Assembly (NCBI GenBank): GCA_963560245.1
Contig: CAUWNS010000002.1
Span: 62,001-126,000 of the forward strand
Reading direction: 5' to 3'
Length of the DNA stretch: 64,000 nucleotides
Source of the DNA: Pseudoruminococcus_B sp937901805
GTDB taxonomy: Bacteria; Bacillota; Clostridia; Oscillospirales; Ruminococcaceae
This document shows positions 41,387 through 50,727 of this stretch, one piece after another. The stretch's first letter is position 1. Every line of letters starts with the position of its first letter. Both the position numbers and the translations under genes were made by a program. The notes under the pieces are model-generated. The model was not told the origin of the DNA. It searched no databases and saw only the letters and a program-made list of their open reading frames with translations.

Positions 41387-43207
41387 CTATTTCTTTTTGC
41401 TGAGTGCTTTCATGCGCAGACTCTTGTCCAAAATCTGTTTTCTCATCCGGATATTTTTCGGAGTGATTTCAAGCAATTCATCATCCGTGATAAATTCCAT
41501 ACATTCCTCCAGGCTCATCCGGCGGTAGGGAACCAGGCGCAAAGCCTCATCAGAGCCAGAAGCGCGCATGTTGCTGACATGCTTCTTTTTGCAGACATTG
41601 ACCACCAGATCTTCTGCTTTTGGGGAAGACCCGACAATCATCCCCTCATAAACCGGCGTGCCCGGTCCAATAAAGAGCGTACCGCGCTCCTGGGCGTTAT
41701 ACAGTCCGTAAGTTATGGCTTCTCCGCTTTCAAATGCGATCAGGGATCCGCTTGGACGCAGAGGGATGTCTCCTTTATACGGTTCATATCCTTCAAAAAT
41801 CGAGTTCATGATACCCTCTCCCTTAGTATCGGTCAGAAACTCGCTGCGGTAGCCAAACAGCCCGCGGGACGGGATGACAAATTCAATCCGCATCCGGCTG
41901 CCATGCGGAGCCATCTGGACAAGCGTCCCCTTGCGGACGCCCATTTTCTCCATGACAGAACCCATAAACTCCTCCGGCACGTCGATCACCAGGCGCTCCA
42001 TCGGCTCGCAGAGCACCCCGTCGATCTTATGCATCAGGACATGGGGGGTGCTTACCTGGAATTCATACCCTTCACGGCGCATGGTCTCAATCAAAATGGA
42101 AAGGTGCATTTCCCCACGGCCGGAGACCTTGAAACTGTCCGTAGAATCCGTTTCCTCCACACGCAGAGAAACGTCCTTGAGCAGTTCGCGGAACAGGCGC
42201 TCGCGAAGCTGGCGGGAAGTGACAAATTTTCCCTCTCTTCCTGCAAACGGACTGTCATTGACAGAGAAAGTCATCTCCAAAGTGGGTTCTGAAATCTTGA
42301 CAAATTCCAATGGCTCCGGATGTTCCGGATCACACAGGGTATCCCCGATGGTAATCCCCTCAATTCCGGATACGCACACGATATCCCCGACCTTAGCTTC
42401 TTCTACTTGGGCTCTTTTCAGTCCTTCAATCTGGTAAACATTGACCATACGGCCTTTATAAGGGGGTTTTTGCTCATGATAATCACATACCATGGCGTCT
42501 GTATTCTGTTTGAGCGTACCGCGTTCAATTCGGCCGATGGCAATCCGCCCAACATATTCATTGTAGTCAATGGAAGAAACCAGCATCTGGAAGGGCGCGT
42601 CCAATTCACCGCGCGGCGCCGGGATATAGTCGACTATCGTATCAAGCAGGGGAGCCAGATCTACGCCCTTGACATTCTGATCACGGGAAGCCGTGCCCTC
42701 TCGACCGGAACAGAACAGAATCGGGCTGTCCAGCTGTTCATCCGTTGCATCCAGTTCCATCAATAGTTCATAGATTTCTTCAATGACCTCATCAATGCGG
42801 GCGTCCGGCTTGTCAATCTTGTTGATGACAATGATCACACGATGGCCGAGTTCCAGCGCCTTGTGCAGGACAAAACGCGTCTGAGGCATAGGGCCTTCCG
42901 CAGCGTCCACCAGAAGGAGAACGCCGTTTACCATCTTGAGAATACGCTCCACTTCCCCTGAAAAATCCGCATGTCCCGGCGTATCCACGATATTAATTTT
43001 AATTCCCCTATAGTGAGCGGCCGTATTTTTTGCCAAAATGGTAATTCCACGCTCCCGCTCCAATGCATTTGAATCCATCACGCGGTCTTCTACCACCTGA
43101 TTTTCCCGAAACGCACCGCCCTGTTTAAGCATCTCATCAACCAAGGTGGTTTTTCCATGGTCGACATGTGCGATAATTGCAATATTTCTCAAATCTTCTC
43201 TAATCAA
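41387..43207 (-). CDS. typA: Ribosome-associated GTPase TypA/BipA
   Basis: 606 residues. EF-G-like GTPase: G1 AHVDHGKTTLVD, G2 GITI, G3 DTPGHADF, G4 NKIDKPDA; then domain II, EF-G III/V-like parts and the BipA C-terminal domain (GTLFIGPGTPVYEGMIVG, RALRVPYRRMS-like SDEALRLVPYR). It helps ribosome assembly at low temperature and under stress. The conserved N-terminus (REDLRNIAIIAHVDHG) points to a TTG start at 43207 with GGGGA six bases upstream; an ATG at 43240 is in frame but less well placed. Confidence 0.95.
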   Translation of the reverse strand: MIREDLRNIAIIAHVDHGKTTLVDEMLKQGGAFRENQVVEDRVMDSNALERERGITILAKNTAAHYRGIKINIVDTPGHADFSGEVERILKMVNGVLLLVDAAEGPMPQTRFVLHKALELGHRVIIVINKIDKPDARIDEVIEEIYELLMELDATDEQLDSPILFCSGREGTASRDQNVKGVDLAPLLDTIVDYIPAPRGELDAPFQMLVSSIDYNEYVGRIAIGRIERGTLKQNTDAMVCDYHEQKPPYKGRMVNVYQIEGLKRAQVEEAKVGDIVCVSGIEGITIGDTLCDPEHPEPLEFVKISEPTLEMTFSVNDSPFAGREGKFVTSRQLRERLFRELLKDVSLRVEETDSTDSFKVSGRGEMHLSILIETMRREGYEFQVSTPHVLMHKIDGVLCEPMERLVIDVPEEFMGSVMEKMGVRKGTLVQMAPHGSRMRIEFVIPSRGLFGYRSEFLTDTKGEGIMNSIFEGYEPYKGDIPLRPSGSLIAFESGEAITYGLYNAQERGTLFIGPGTPVYEGMIVGSSPKAEDLVVNVCKKKHVSNMRASGSDEALRLVPYRRMSLEECMEFITDDELLEITPKNIRMRKQILDKSLRMKALSKKK

Positions 43208-43510
43208 ACAAATTCCCCGTTTCTCTCGAAAAATTGGCATTTGCCTTGAAAATACCCCCGCCAAAACGGCGTGGGGCAGTTTTGTCTTTATGATACGGTT
43301 GTTTCTATTATAACACCTTTTTTCATCATTCCGACAAAAAAAGAGAGAAAATAATGACAGAAAGTAACCGGCGCTTTTGCGCCGGTTTTGTTCAAACATC
43401 CTGTATGCACTGTGTTCACAGTGAAATTTTCAGGTTTTTTATTATTTTTGCCGGATTTTTTCCGTTCTGATTGCCGAGCCTTGACGGCAGTAAAACAGGC
43501 GCCGCCTGTT

Positions 43511-44098
43511 TTAATAGTGGCGCACCAGCGAGACAACGCGGCCGAGAATCCGCACTTCGTTGACAATAATCGGTTCATACGCCTCGTTTTCCGGCATCAG
43601 ACGGAAATGCCCGTTTTCTTTATAAAACCGCTTGACCGTCGCCTCGTCTTCGATCAGCGCCACCACAATTTCCCCATTTTCCGCAACTGGGGTTCGGTGG
43701 ACGACAATGATATCCCCGTCCAAGATTCCAGCGTTGATCATACTGTCCCCGCGTACTTTAAGCGCAAAGAGTTCCTTAGGGGAATATCCATGCTGGACAT
43801 CAATCGGCAGGTACTCTGTAATATTTTCCACCGCCAGGATAGGCTGGCCTGCCGTTACCGTACCCATGACCGGGATCTGCATTGCTGCGGGATCGGAGAT
43901 TTTGATATTACGGTTTGTCCCGGTGCGCATATGGATATAGCCCGCGCTTTCCAGCTGTTTTAAGTACTTATGAACCGTGGAAGTAGAGCGGATAGACAGT
44001 GCGCTCCCAATTTCCCGCACGGACGGGGTATTGCCTGCGGCAATCTGCCCGCAGATATATTCATAAATATCGAGGGCCAGTTTTCCCAGCTCAGACAT
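43511..44098 (-). CDS. lexA: LexA repressor
   Basis: SOS repressor. 195 residues from MSELGKLALDIYEYI. N-terminal winged HTH (TPSVREIGSALSIRSTSTVHKYLKQL), cleavage site Ala-Gly in VTAGQPI, catalytic serine in RGDSMINAGI and lysine in DEATVKRFY. ATG at 44098 follows GGAGG. A LexA box lies just upstream (44111-44126), consistent with autoregulation. Confidence 0.95.
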   Translation of the reverse strand: MSELGKLALDIYEYICGQIAAGNTPSVREIGSALSIRSTSTVHKYLKQLESAGYIHMRTGTNRNIKISDPAAMQIPVMGTVTAGQPILAVENITEYLPIDVQHGYSPKELFALKVRGDSMINAGILDGDIIVVHRTPVAENGEIVVALIEDEATVKRFYKENGHFRLMPENEAYEPIIVNEVRILGRVVSLVRHY

Positions 44099-44110
44099 AG
44101 TCGTTCCTCC

Positions 44111-44126
44111 CGAAACATTTGTTTGC
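44111..44126. promoter_or_regulatory. LexA/SOS box upstream of lexA
   Basis: CGAAACATTTGTTTGC fits the Gram-positive SOS box pattern CGAACRNRYGTTYG as a relaxed palindrome (AAAC-N4-GTTT), 13 bp before the lexA start. Confidence 0.6.
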
Positions 44127-44454
44127 CTTATCATACCATATTTTTCCCCTGCATACAATACATAATCCTGCCGCCGCATCAAATTCTCTTTGAACCGTAC
44201 CTCTGCTATACACGCAGAATTTCTGCCTCACATGGTTGTTTTCAGCGGGAGAAGCCGCACGCCTTCTATTTTTTTATTTTCAAATACACTTTTACAGCTC
44301 CTCCAAATCCCCGTCGAAGCATCCGGGAGCCGCCAAAAATGAGATCTCCATCCTATCCAGGCCTTGCACTGCCGTTTTGGAATCTTTAAAAAATTCCTTG
44401 CAATTTATTTTCCATGTATTCATAACGCGGTAACAAACAAAAGAAAAGAAAGGC

Positions 44455-44460
44455 TATAAT
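44455..44460 (+). promoter_or_regulatory. -10-like element of a possible small RNA
   Basis: TATAAT with no good -35. It precedes the folded sequence at 44466-44580. Confidence 0.3.
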
Positions 44461-44465
44461 AAAAA

Positions 44466-44580
44466 CATACCCGAAAGAAATGAAGCCGCAATCATTTCTT
44501 ATTGGAAAAGGGTATTACTACCCTCCTCAAAACACCCCTCAAAAGCTGCCGCAGGCGATGCAAATCGTCTGCGGCTTTTG
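44466..44580 (+). ncRNA. Candidate small RNA
   Basis: Downstream of the TATAAT at 44455 the sequence folds into nested stems: ATACCC (44467-44472) pairs with GGGTAT (44510-44515), enclosing AGAAATGA (44476-44483) with TCATTTCT (44492-44499) around an eight-base loop. About 25 bases later a strong terminator (GCTGCCGCAGGCGA with its complement and TTTT) ends it near 44580; the same hairpin ends the minus-strand methyltransferase gene. No coding frame is convincing in 44127-44601, so an RNA is the simplest reading, but expression is unproven. The rest of the gap holds lexA promoter sequence. Confidence 0.35.
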
Positions 44581-44601
44581 CTGTATCAGGGGGATCCGTT
44601 C

Positions 44602-45326
44602 TTACCGTTTCCTGGCCCTGACAATGATAATATCCGGGCGCTCCTTGTCCCCGTAACTCTCCTCAAAAAATCCGTCTACCACAAACCCGTTGTCAAAGCA
44701 GAGCTGGAAGGGATCCCGAAGGGAACGATGGTAATAACACTGCCTGGCCGGCTGCCCCTGGATGGCAATCCCATAATACGGATGTGCCGTCCGGTATTTT
44801 TCCGTCAACGTGACAAAACAAGGATGCTGGGTGGCGAACACAAAACAACCGCCGCTTTCCAGCAGTTCGGCGATGCTGGAAAAAAGGGCTGTTACATCGG
44901 CAATATCCATAATCGCCATATTGGAAACCGCCTTGGTATAGGGCCGTCCCCGTCTGAGCGACAAGAGCTGTTCTTTTTTGTGGCATCCGCCACAAAAAAT
45001 TCGATCTGATCAAGAAACCGCTGCTGCCGCTGTTTTGCCAATGCAATCATCTTCGGACTGTAGTCAAAGGCAACTACCCGGGCGCCCGCCTGGGCCATAT
45101 AGGCGGAATAGTTCCCATTTCCGCAGGCGGCGTCCAGAATAAAATCGCCTTTTTTCGGTTCCAGCAGCCGGCTGACCTTTGGACGGGCTACTTCCCGGTG
45201 AAACTGGTTTGAATGTTCCCCCATCTGTTCGTCCCAAAACTGTGCATTGGTTTCCCATGCCTGAAGGCCTTGTTCTACAGAATACCGATCTATGACTGTA
45301 TTTCCCCCTACTCGATCTGTTCTCAT
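44602..45326 (-). pseudogene. Class I SAM-dependent methyltransferase, reading frame broken
   Basis: About 240 residues when read in two frames. The first frame carries the SAM-binding region FILDAACGNGNYSAYMAQAG and VVAFDYSPKMI and runs to FFVADATKK near 44980. The second frame, one base back, continues with EQLLSLRRGRPYTKAVSNMA and goes on to HPCFVTLTEKYR and a typical C-terminus ending RARKR. The junction is an A AAA AAG heptamer (complement at 44973-44979) in register for -1 slippage; the -1 frame is exactly the one that continues the protein. This may be a mutation, a sequencing error, or programmed frameshifting. The start at 45326 is tentative. Substrate unknown; the neighbouring gene is an AadA-like enzyme. 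Confidence 0.7.
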
Positions 45327-45366
45327 TTCCGCGTGCCGAAATTCCCTGCGGCGAGCGGGTAAAATC

Positions 45367-46200
45367 CTATCTGGCAAGCGAGGGCAGTTGGGAAAGAACA
45401 TAGTCGCGCAGCCCCATCAGCTGTTCTTTATCCCAACGCACGCCGCCTGTTTTCAGGGTTGCGGAGGTAACCGGGGCTTCGCTGCGGTAAACATCCAGCG
45501 CCTGGCGGACAAGCGGCAAAAACGGCTCCGGAAGATGTTCCAGTGCCCAAAGCGCGCCTTCTTCCTTGCTGGTGCAGGCACAAACAGGGGAAGAGAACAG
45601 CTGCAGCGCCCGACAGAAATTGAGCACCCCATAATACGGCGCGTGCAACAGATTTTCCTCTTCAAACAAATCCTGAATGTCCAGTAAAACGGATTGCCGG
45701 AACCGCTGCCAGTCCACCAGCGGGAACAGTTTTGAAATTTCCCGGCCGTATAGGCAAACCCCTCTCTGCCGCACGACCGCAAAATGAGCGGGCAGATCCG
45801 GATCCCGTTTTGGTTTACAGAAATCAACCTGACCGGCAAGGAGTTTTTCATGCCACATCGGGCTGTAATGCAGCTGATAGGGGATTTGCAAATCCAGGCT
45901 GCTGAGCGCATCCTCTGTAACGACACTGAGTTCCACTCCGCCTGTACCGGGGTATTTTTCCGAATACCGTGCAATTTGGATACCAAGCGATTCCAGGGTA
46001 TCAGAAGGGACGTCTCCCCCTGTGACAATCAGAAGATCGAGATCGCTTTTCGGAAAATACCAACAGCCCATGGCCAGAGATCCATGCAGATAAACGCCCA
46101 GCAGCTGCCGGCCAAGCTGAGTATCGAACAGTTTGACAAATCCATTTACATAATTTTTTAATTGCGGACAACAGTCCGGCCACTTTTGCGCAATTGGCAT
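45367..46200 (-). CDS. AadA-like (ANT) nucleotidyltransferase-domain protein
   Basis: 277 residues. The N-terminal nucleotidyltransferase fold is clear: GVYLHGSLAMGCWYFPKSDLDLLIVT with the GS and DxD motifs, as in aminoglycoside adenylyltransferases of the ANT(3'')/ANT(9) class. A helical C-terminal domain (about 160-277), resembling DUF4111, follows. It could adenylylate an aminoglycoside, but chromosomal relatives often have no known substrate, so resistance is not claimed. ATG at 46200 with GGGAGGG upstream. The downstream methyltransferase start (45326) is about 40 bp past its stop. Confidence 0.8.
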   Translation of the reverse strand: MPIAQKWPDCCPQLKNYVNGFVKLFDTQLGRQLLGVYLHGSLAMGCWYFPKSDLDLLIVTGGDVPSDTLESLGIQIARYSEKYPGTGGVELSVVTEDALSSLDLQIPYQLHYSPMWHEKLLAGQVDFCKPKRDPDLPAHFAVVRQRGVCLYGREISKLFPLVDWQRFRQSVLLDIQDLFEEENLLHAPYYGVLNFCRALQLFSSPVCACTSKEEGALWALEHLPEPFLPLVRQALDVYRSEAPVTSATLKTGGVRWDKEQLMGLRDYVLSQLPSLAR

Positions 46201-46324
46201 ATCCTGTCCCTCCCATCTTTTTCAGAGAATTCCGGTAAAGCCCCCTTTTGCAGGAAGCCTGCGAAAGAAGGCCCTATTGCCATTATGCCATCCCTGTCCC
46301 CGAAAAATCCAGCCAGGGGAAACA

Positions 46325-47581
46325 CTACCTGTCTTCAAACGCCTTGCAGGCCTTCAAAATCTGATCCAGCGCATGGGAAGCCGCCAGATAACGGATCAAA
46401 TCCCGCTCGTTTACCCGGCCGCGGGAGAGATGCAGTTCAATGACATCCTGATACCATTCGCTGTCTACACCGACATAGACAAGCCCTACCGGTTTTTCCT
46501 TTGTGCCTCCGTCCGGTCCCGCGATGCCTGTGGTCGAGACCCCAATATCTGCACCGGAAAGCCGGCGTATGCCTTGTGCCATCTCCCTCGCTGTCTGCGG
46601 GGATACTGCCCCGTATTGCTCCAGGGTTTCCCGGCGCACGCCAATCACCTGTTCTTTTATACGGTTGGCATAACTGCATACCCCGCACTCAAAAACCGCG
46701 GAAGACCCCGGGACTTCCGTCAGCCGTTTGGAGACAAACCCACCGGTACAGCTTTCCGCCGTAGCCGCTTTCAGGCCGAGCGCTGTGAGTTTCTTCACAG
46801 CAGCAGTCTGTAAATCCCCAATATCCACCCCGTAGACCACGCCGCCCAAAATTCCGCAGATTTTCTCCACCATGGGCTGGGTCATGCCGCGAGCCGTCTG
46901 TACATCCTGCGCGCTGGCTGTCACACGCAGCATGACCTCGCCATCCTTCGCATAGGGGGCGACCGTCGGGTTGAGACTTTCCAGCATCAGCGGTTTGAGG
47001 ATACTTTCCACCTTGGATTCCCCCATCCCAAAAATATGGATGTTTTGGGAATAAAACACTACATTGGAACGTTTTTGCAAAAACGGGAGTACCTCTTCAT
47101 CGAACATCGGCTGCATTTCACGCGGCGGGCCAGGCAACAGGATCGCCATTTTCCCATTTTCTTCTACTGCAAGGCCAGGCGCTGTGCCGTGATCGTTTTG
47201 GAATACCACGGCTCCTTTTGGCATAAGCGCCTGTTTTTTGTTGTTTTCAGTCATTTCCCTGCCGATTCTCTGGAAATACTCGGTAATCCTCTGCAAAGAT
47301 TCCTCATGCAGCTGCATTTCCCGGTGGAAATATTCCGCCACCATTTCCTTTGTTAAATCATCATAGGTCGGACCAAGGCCTCCGGTTAAAATAACCAGAT
47401 CCGCACGGGAAAGCGCGAGATTCAGGCTGTCCTTCAGTCTCTGAGGGTTATCTCCCACCACTGAGTGATGATAGACCGACACGCCAATGGATGCAAGTCC
47501 TTTGGAAAGATACGTTGCATTGGTGTTGACCGTGCCGCCGAGCAAAAGCTCCGTCCCGACGCACAAAATTTCTGCATTCAT
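46325..47581 (-). CDS. cinA: CinA-family protein (competence/damage-inducible; nicotinamide-nucleotide amidase domain)
   Basis: 418 residues from the ATG at 47581. The N-terminal MoCF-like domain starts AEILCVGTELLLGGTVNTNA and carries LTGGLGPTYDDLTKE and LLPGPPREMQPMF; the C-terminal CinA domain has AAESCTGGFVSKRLTEVPGSS and TTGIAGPDGGTKEKPVGLVY. The C-terminal part deamidates NMN in other bacteria. Probably monocistronic. Confidence 0.95.
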   Translation of the reverse strand: MNAEILCVGTELLLGGTVNTNATYLSKGLASIGVSVYHHSVVGDNPQRLKDSLNLALSRADLVILTGGLGPTYDDLTKEMVAEYFHREMQLHEESLQRITEYFQRIGREMTENNKKQALMPKGAVVFQNDHGTAPGLAVEENGKMAILLPGPPREMQPMFDEEVLPFLQKRSNVVFYSQNIHIFGMGESKVESILKPLMLESLNPTVAPYAKDGEVMLRVTASAQDVQTARGMTQPMVEKICGILGGVVYGVDIGDLQTAAVKKLTALGLKAATAESCTGGFVSKRLTEVPGSSAVFECGVCSYANRIKEQVIGVRRETLEQYGAVSPQTAREMAQGIRRLSGADIGVSTTGIAGPDGGTKEKPVGLVYVGVDSEWYQDVIELHLSRGRVNERDLIRYLAASHALDQILKACKAFEDR

Positions 47582-47741
47582 ACAATCCCCATCCTTTCCG
47601 GGGCAGAAAATGTCCCATAACGCCTGGATTGCAGGCATTTTTCTCAGAAAAATGATAGCATAGTTTTTCCGGAAAAACAAGAAAACCAGGCTGGACGGCT
47701 CTTCTATTTCACTTAAATTTTTATTTTTTTTAAAAAACCTG

Positions 47742-47771
47742 TTGACAGTACAGAGGAAGCTGTGCTACAGT
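47742..47771 (+). promoter_or_regulatory. Promoter of the T-box leader
   Basis: TTGACA at 47742-47747 and an extended -10 TGcTACAGT (47763-47771) with an 18-base spacer. Confidence 0.5.
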
Positions 47772-47784
47772 AAACAGCGTCAAA

Positions 47785-48078
47785 ACTGAATGAGGCAAAC
47801 ACAAGGATGAGGAATAGTAGGCTTTCAAACGGGCGCAGAGAGCTGTTGGTCTGGTGAAAAACAGTGCCGGGAGAATTGCTGAACTCACCTCGGAGTGATT
47901 CCGCTGAACCTGTTGTAGGCGGATTCGGAGGCCAACCGTTACAGTGGCAGGATATAAGGTTTTTACCCGTATCCGGTGAGCGTATTTCTTTGCAGAAATA
48001 AAAAAGAGTGGTACCGCGAAAGCAAGCCTTTCGTCTCTTTCCGATCAATTTGGTCCGGAAAAGACGAAAGGCTTTTTT
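47785..48078 (+). promoter_or_regulatory. T-box riboswitch leader, probable leucine specifier
   Basis: The conserved T-box AGAGTGGTACCGCGA is at 48005-48019, and the terminator/antiterminator pair follows: GCCTTTCGTCT with AGACGAAAGGC and six T (48026-48078). Stem I elements are also visible: GAGGAATAGTAG near 47810, the loop GAGAGCTGTTGGTCTGGTG near 47840-47857, and GCTGAACTCACC near 47880, where the three bases before ACC give specifier CTC (leucine). Uncharged tRNA would favour the antiterminator and expression. It controls the YkvI-like transporter and the dehydrogenase downstream. The 47582-47741 part of the gap holds nothing else I recognise. Confidence 0.85.
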
Positions 48079-48170
48079 GTTTCTTCTGCGTCTTTCACCC
48101 GGAACGAACGCCGCAGCACACAGGGTTTGCTTACATTCCAAATTGAAATTGAAGCGAAAGGTGCAAAAAC

Positions 48171-49402
48171 ATGGAACAGCAAAAAAGAAGCAGCATCGCT
48201 GCAAAAATGAGCTTTATGGGAGTATTCGCCGTTTCCTGCGTGTTGTTCGGCTCCCATGCAGGCGGGGGATTTGCCACGGGGAACCAGGCAACCCAGTATT
48301 ATGTCGGGGCAGGATGGCTGTCCCCGCTGATGGCAATCCTGGCCATGGGGCTGTTATCGCTCACCATCCGGGAGTGCATGGTAATGTATAATTCCCGCGG
48401 GCTGAAAAGCTATAAGGAGCTGTTTGAAACCCTCTACCATCCGCTGGATAAACTGGAGTGGGTGTTTGAGATCTATTTTTATATCATGGTAATTTGCGCG
48501 GTCGGCGCGGTTATTGCGGGAGCGGCCTCTCTGTTTGAGACAATTGGCATCATGCCCTATGTTGCCGCCGTTATCGTCGTCGGGGCAATTTTGCTGGCGC
48601 TTACCATTTTCGGTGCGAAACTGGTTTCCCAGGCATCTACGGTAATGTCCGTTTTCATCCTCCTCTGCTGTGCTGTAATTTTTTTGATGGGGATTGGTGC
48701 AAAAATTCCGGAGATTTCCTCTGCCTTTACCGTCCGGGAAAATCCGCAAGGTTTTTAAAGCCCATCTTAAACGCTTTTACTTATGCCGGGTTCCAGGCGG
48801 TCGTCATACCGACCATGATCTCCTGCGGAAAACCGCTTAAAAATTCCAAAAATGCCTCCCGCGCCATGTTCTGGGCATTTGTAATGAATTCCATCGCTTT
48901 GGTGCTCTCGGTCGTCATGCTGCTCGGCTGGTATGCGGATTTTACCGCGGCTGGGCAATCCACTCTGCCGTCCCTGTTTATCTGTAAGGCGCTCGGCAAG
49001 CCGTATCTCTACTGGTTTTACAACCTCTCCCTGTTTTTATGCTTTATCTCCACCGGTGTGACAACCGTATTTGGGTTTGTCTCCCGGTTTGAAAGCATCA
49101 AAATACTCTCCGGAATAAAAAATATCACCGCGCGCCGGGCAGTCATCTCCTGTTTTATCATGGTGCTGTCCATGGCGGTTTCCATGGTTGGGCTTGACCG
49201 GATTATCAAATACGGGTATGGATACTGCGGATATCTGGGCATTGCAATTATCATTGTCCCGTTTCTAACCATTGGGGTTTACAAAAATCGGAAATATCTG
49301 AAAGAACATCCGGAATACCGGGGAATGAGCGCTGCGGAAGTCCGGGCCAGAAAAAAGGATGCCGCTGCCATAGGGGACGCCATCCCCGGCGGGGAATTAT
49401 AA
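48171..49402 (+). pseudogene. YkvI-like membrane transporter, reading frame broken
   Basis: The gene would encode about 410 residues with ten or so membrane helices. It starts MEQQKRSSIAAKMSFMGVFA with a good ribosome site and reads to residue 195, where GGTTTTTAAAG at 48750-48760 creates a TAA. One base back, the frame FLKPILNAFTYAGFQAVVIP continues without break to 49402. One extra T would restore it. Both halves fit the YkvI/uncharacterised permease type (GSHAGGGFATGNQA near the start; a GFQA helix). The T-box leader suggests leucine-linked import. Cause: mutation, assembly error or -1 slippage on TTT before the stop. Confidence 0.75.
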
Positions 49403-49418
49403 AAAGGAGGATTTGACA

Positions 49419-50504
49419 ATGAACAGACAGTTTTTTCCCGGATACAGTATCGGGACAGACGCTTATGACGACATCAAAACGATTTGCAAGACCTATGGCA
49501 AAACAGCGGCCATTATCGGGGGAAAGCGTGCGCTGGATGCTTCCCAGGAAAAAATACTCGCTGCGATGCAGGACAGCGGCGTAGAACCGACCGGTGTATT
49601 CTGGTATGGAGGGGAAGCTTCGGTAGAAAACATCACTCTGCTGGAGGAAAACCCCGCGGTCGCCAAAGCGGACATGATTTTTGCCGTCGGCGGCGGCAAA
49701 GCCATCGACACCGGAAAAGTCCTTGCACACCGTACCGGGCTCCCATTTTTCACCTTCCCGACCATTGCCTCCACCTGCGCTTCCTGTACCAGTCTTGGGA
49801 TTCTCTATCACTCGGACGGCTCCCTGCGGGAATACTCCTTTTCCAAGGAGACACCGGTACACATCTTCATCGACAGCGGGGTAATCGCTCGCGCCCCCAG
49901 GGAATACCTCTGGGCCGGGATCGGCGACACTATGGCAAAATTCTATGAGTGCACGGTTTCCGGAAGAGGGGACACCCTGTCCCATTCCGAGGCGCTTGGG
50001 ACAGTCATCTCCACCATGTGCGCCGATCCTCTGGTAGCCTATGGCGTGCAGGCGCTCCAGGACTGTGATCACAACACAGTTTCCAAGGCGCTGGAAGAAG
50101 TCATCCTTGGGATTATTGTCTCGACCGGGTTTGTCTCCAACCTAGTCAGCATTGACTACAATACCGGGCTTGCCCATGCCGTCTATAACGGATTTACCAT
50201 CCTGCCCCAGATAGAAAAATATGGGCACCTGCATGGGGAAATTGTCTTTTATGGGATTCTGATCCTATTGCTTGTAGACGAACAGATACAGGAATTTGAA
50301 CGGGTTTACCGGTTCGGGCTGCAAATGGGGTTCCCAACCTGTCTGAGGGCGCTGCATACTGAAATCGGAGAAATGCCGGCAGTCGCAGAAAAAGCCCTGC
50401 AGGGAATTGATGTACGACACTACCCCTATAAAGTCCACAAAGAAATGCTTTTGTCCGCTGTCAGGCAACTGGAAAAATATTTTTCTGAGCATAAAAATCC
50501 ATAG
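49419..50504 (+). CDS. Iron-containing alcohol dehydrogenase family protein (GldA-like)
   Basis: 361 residues from the ATG at 49419 (GGAGG eight bases before). NAD-binding GGGKAIDTGK near residue 91 and PTIASTCASCTSLGILY match the glycerol dehydrogenase group of iron-type alcohol dehydrogenases; metal-binding residues include the aspartate in GDTMAKFYE and the histidines in GLAHAVYNG and KYGHLHGEIV. It follows the transporter gene by 16 bp, so both are probably under the same T-box. The substrate is not evident, and a role in leucine-related metabolism is only inferred. Confidence 0.85.
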   Translation: MNRQFFPGYSIGTDAYDDIKTICKTYGKTAAIIGGKRALDASQEKILAAMQDSGVEPTGVFWYGGEASVENITLLEENPAVAKADMIFAVGGGKAIDTGKVLAHRTGLPFFTFPTIASTCASCTSLGILYHSDGSLREYSFSKETPVHIFIDSGVIARAPREYLWAGIGDTMAKFYECTVSGRGDTLSHSEALGTVISTMCADPLVAYGVQALQDCDHNTVSKALEEVILGIIVSTGFVSNLVSIDYNTGLAHAVYNGFTILPQIEKYGHLHGEIVFYGILILLLVDEQIQEFERVYRFGLQMGFPTCLRALHTEIGEMPAVAEKALQGIDVRHYPYKVHKEMLLSAVRQLEKYFSEHKNP

Positions 50505-50727
50505 TTTTCTTAAAAAGCACGCTTTATCAAGCCGGTTTTCGCCTTATTTCCGGGATTTTTATGAATTCCGATTCATAAGGAACACAACGTAAAAATTTAG
50601 ACAAAGTCAAAAAGAATTCTATCTCAAGTTCTTAGGGTTAAATTGAATCCAGTTTAAGTCCGATTTTGCATAAGTATCCGAAACAGATTTAGAATAAAGC
50701 TATTACTCAGAATATGGGGAGGGCTTT

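Noticed and set aside
45367..46200. Calling the AadA-like gene an antibiotic-resistance determinant
   Set aside because: Only the nucleotidyltransferase fold is visible; chromosomal homologues without resistance activity are common and there is no mobile context.
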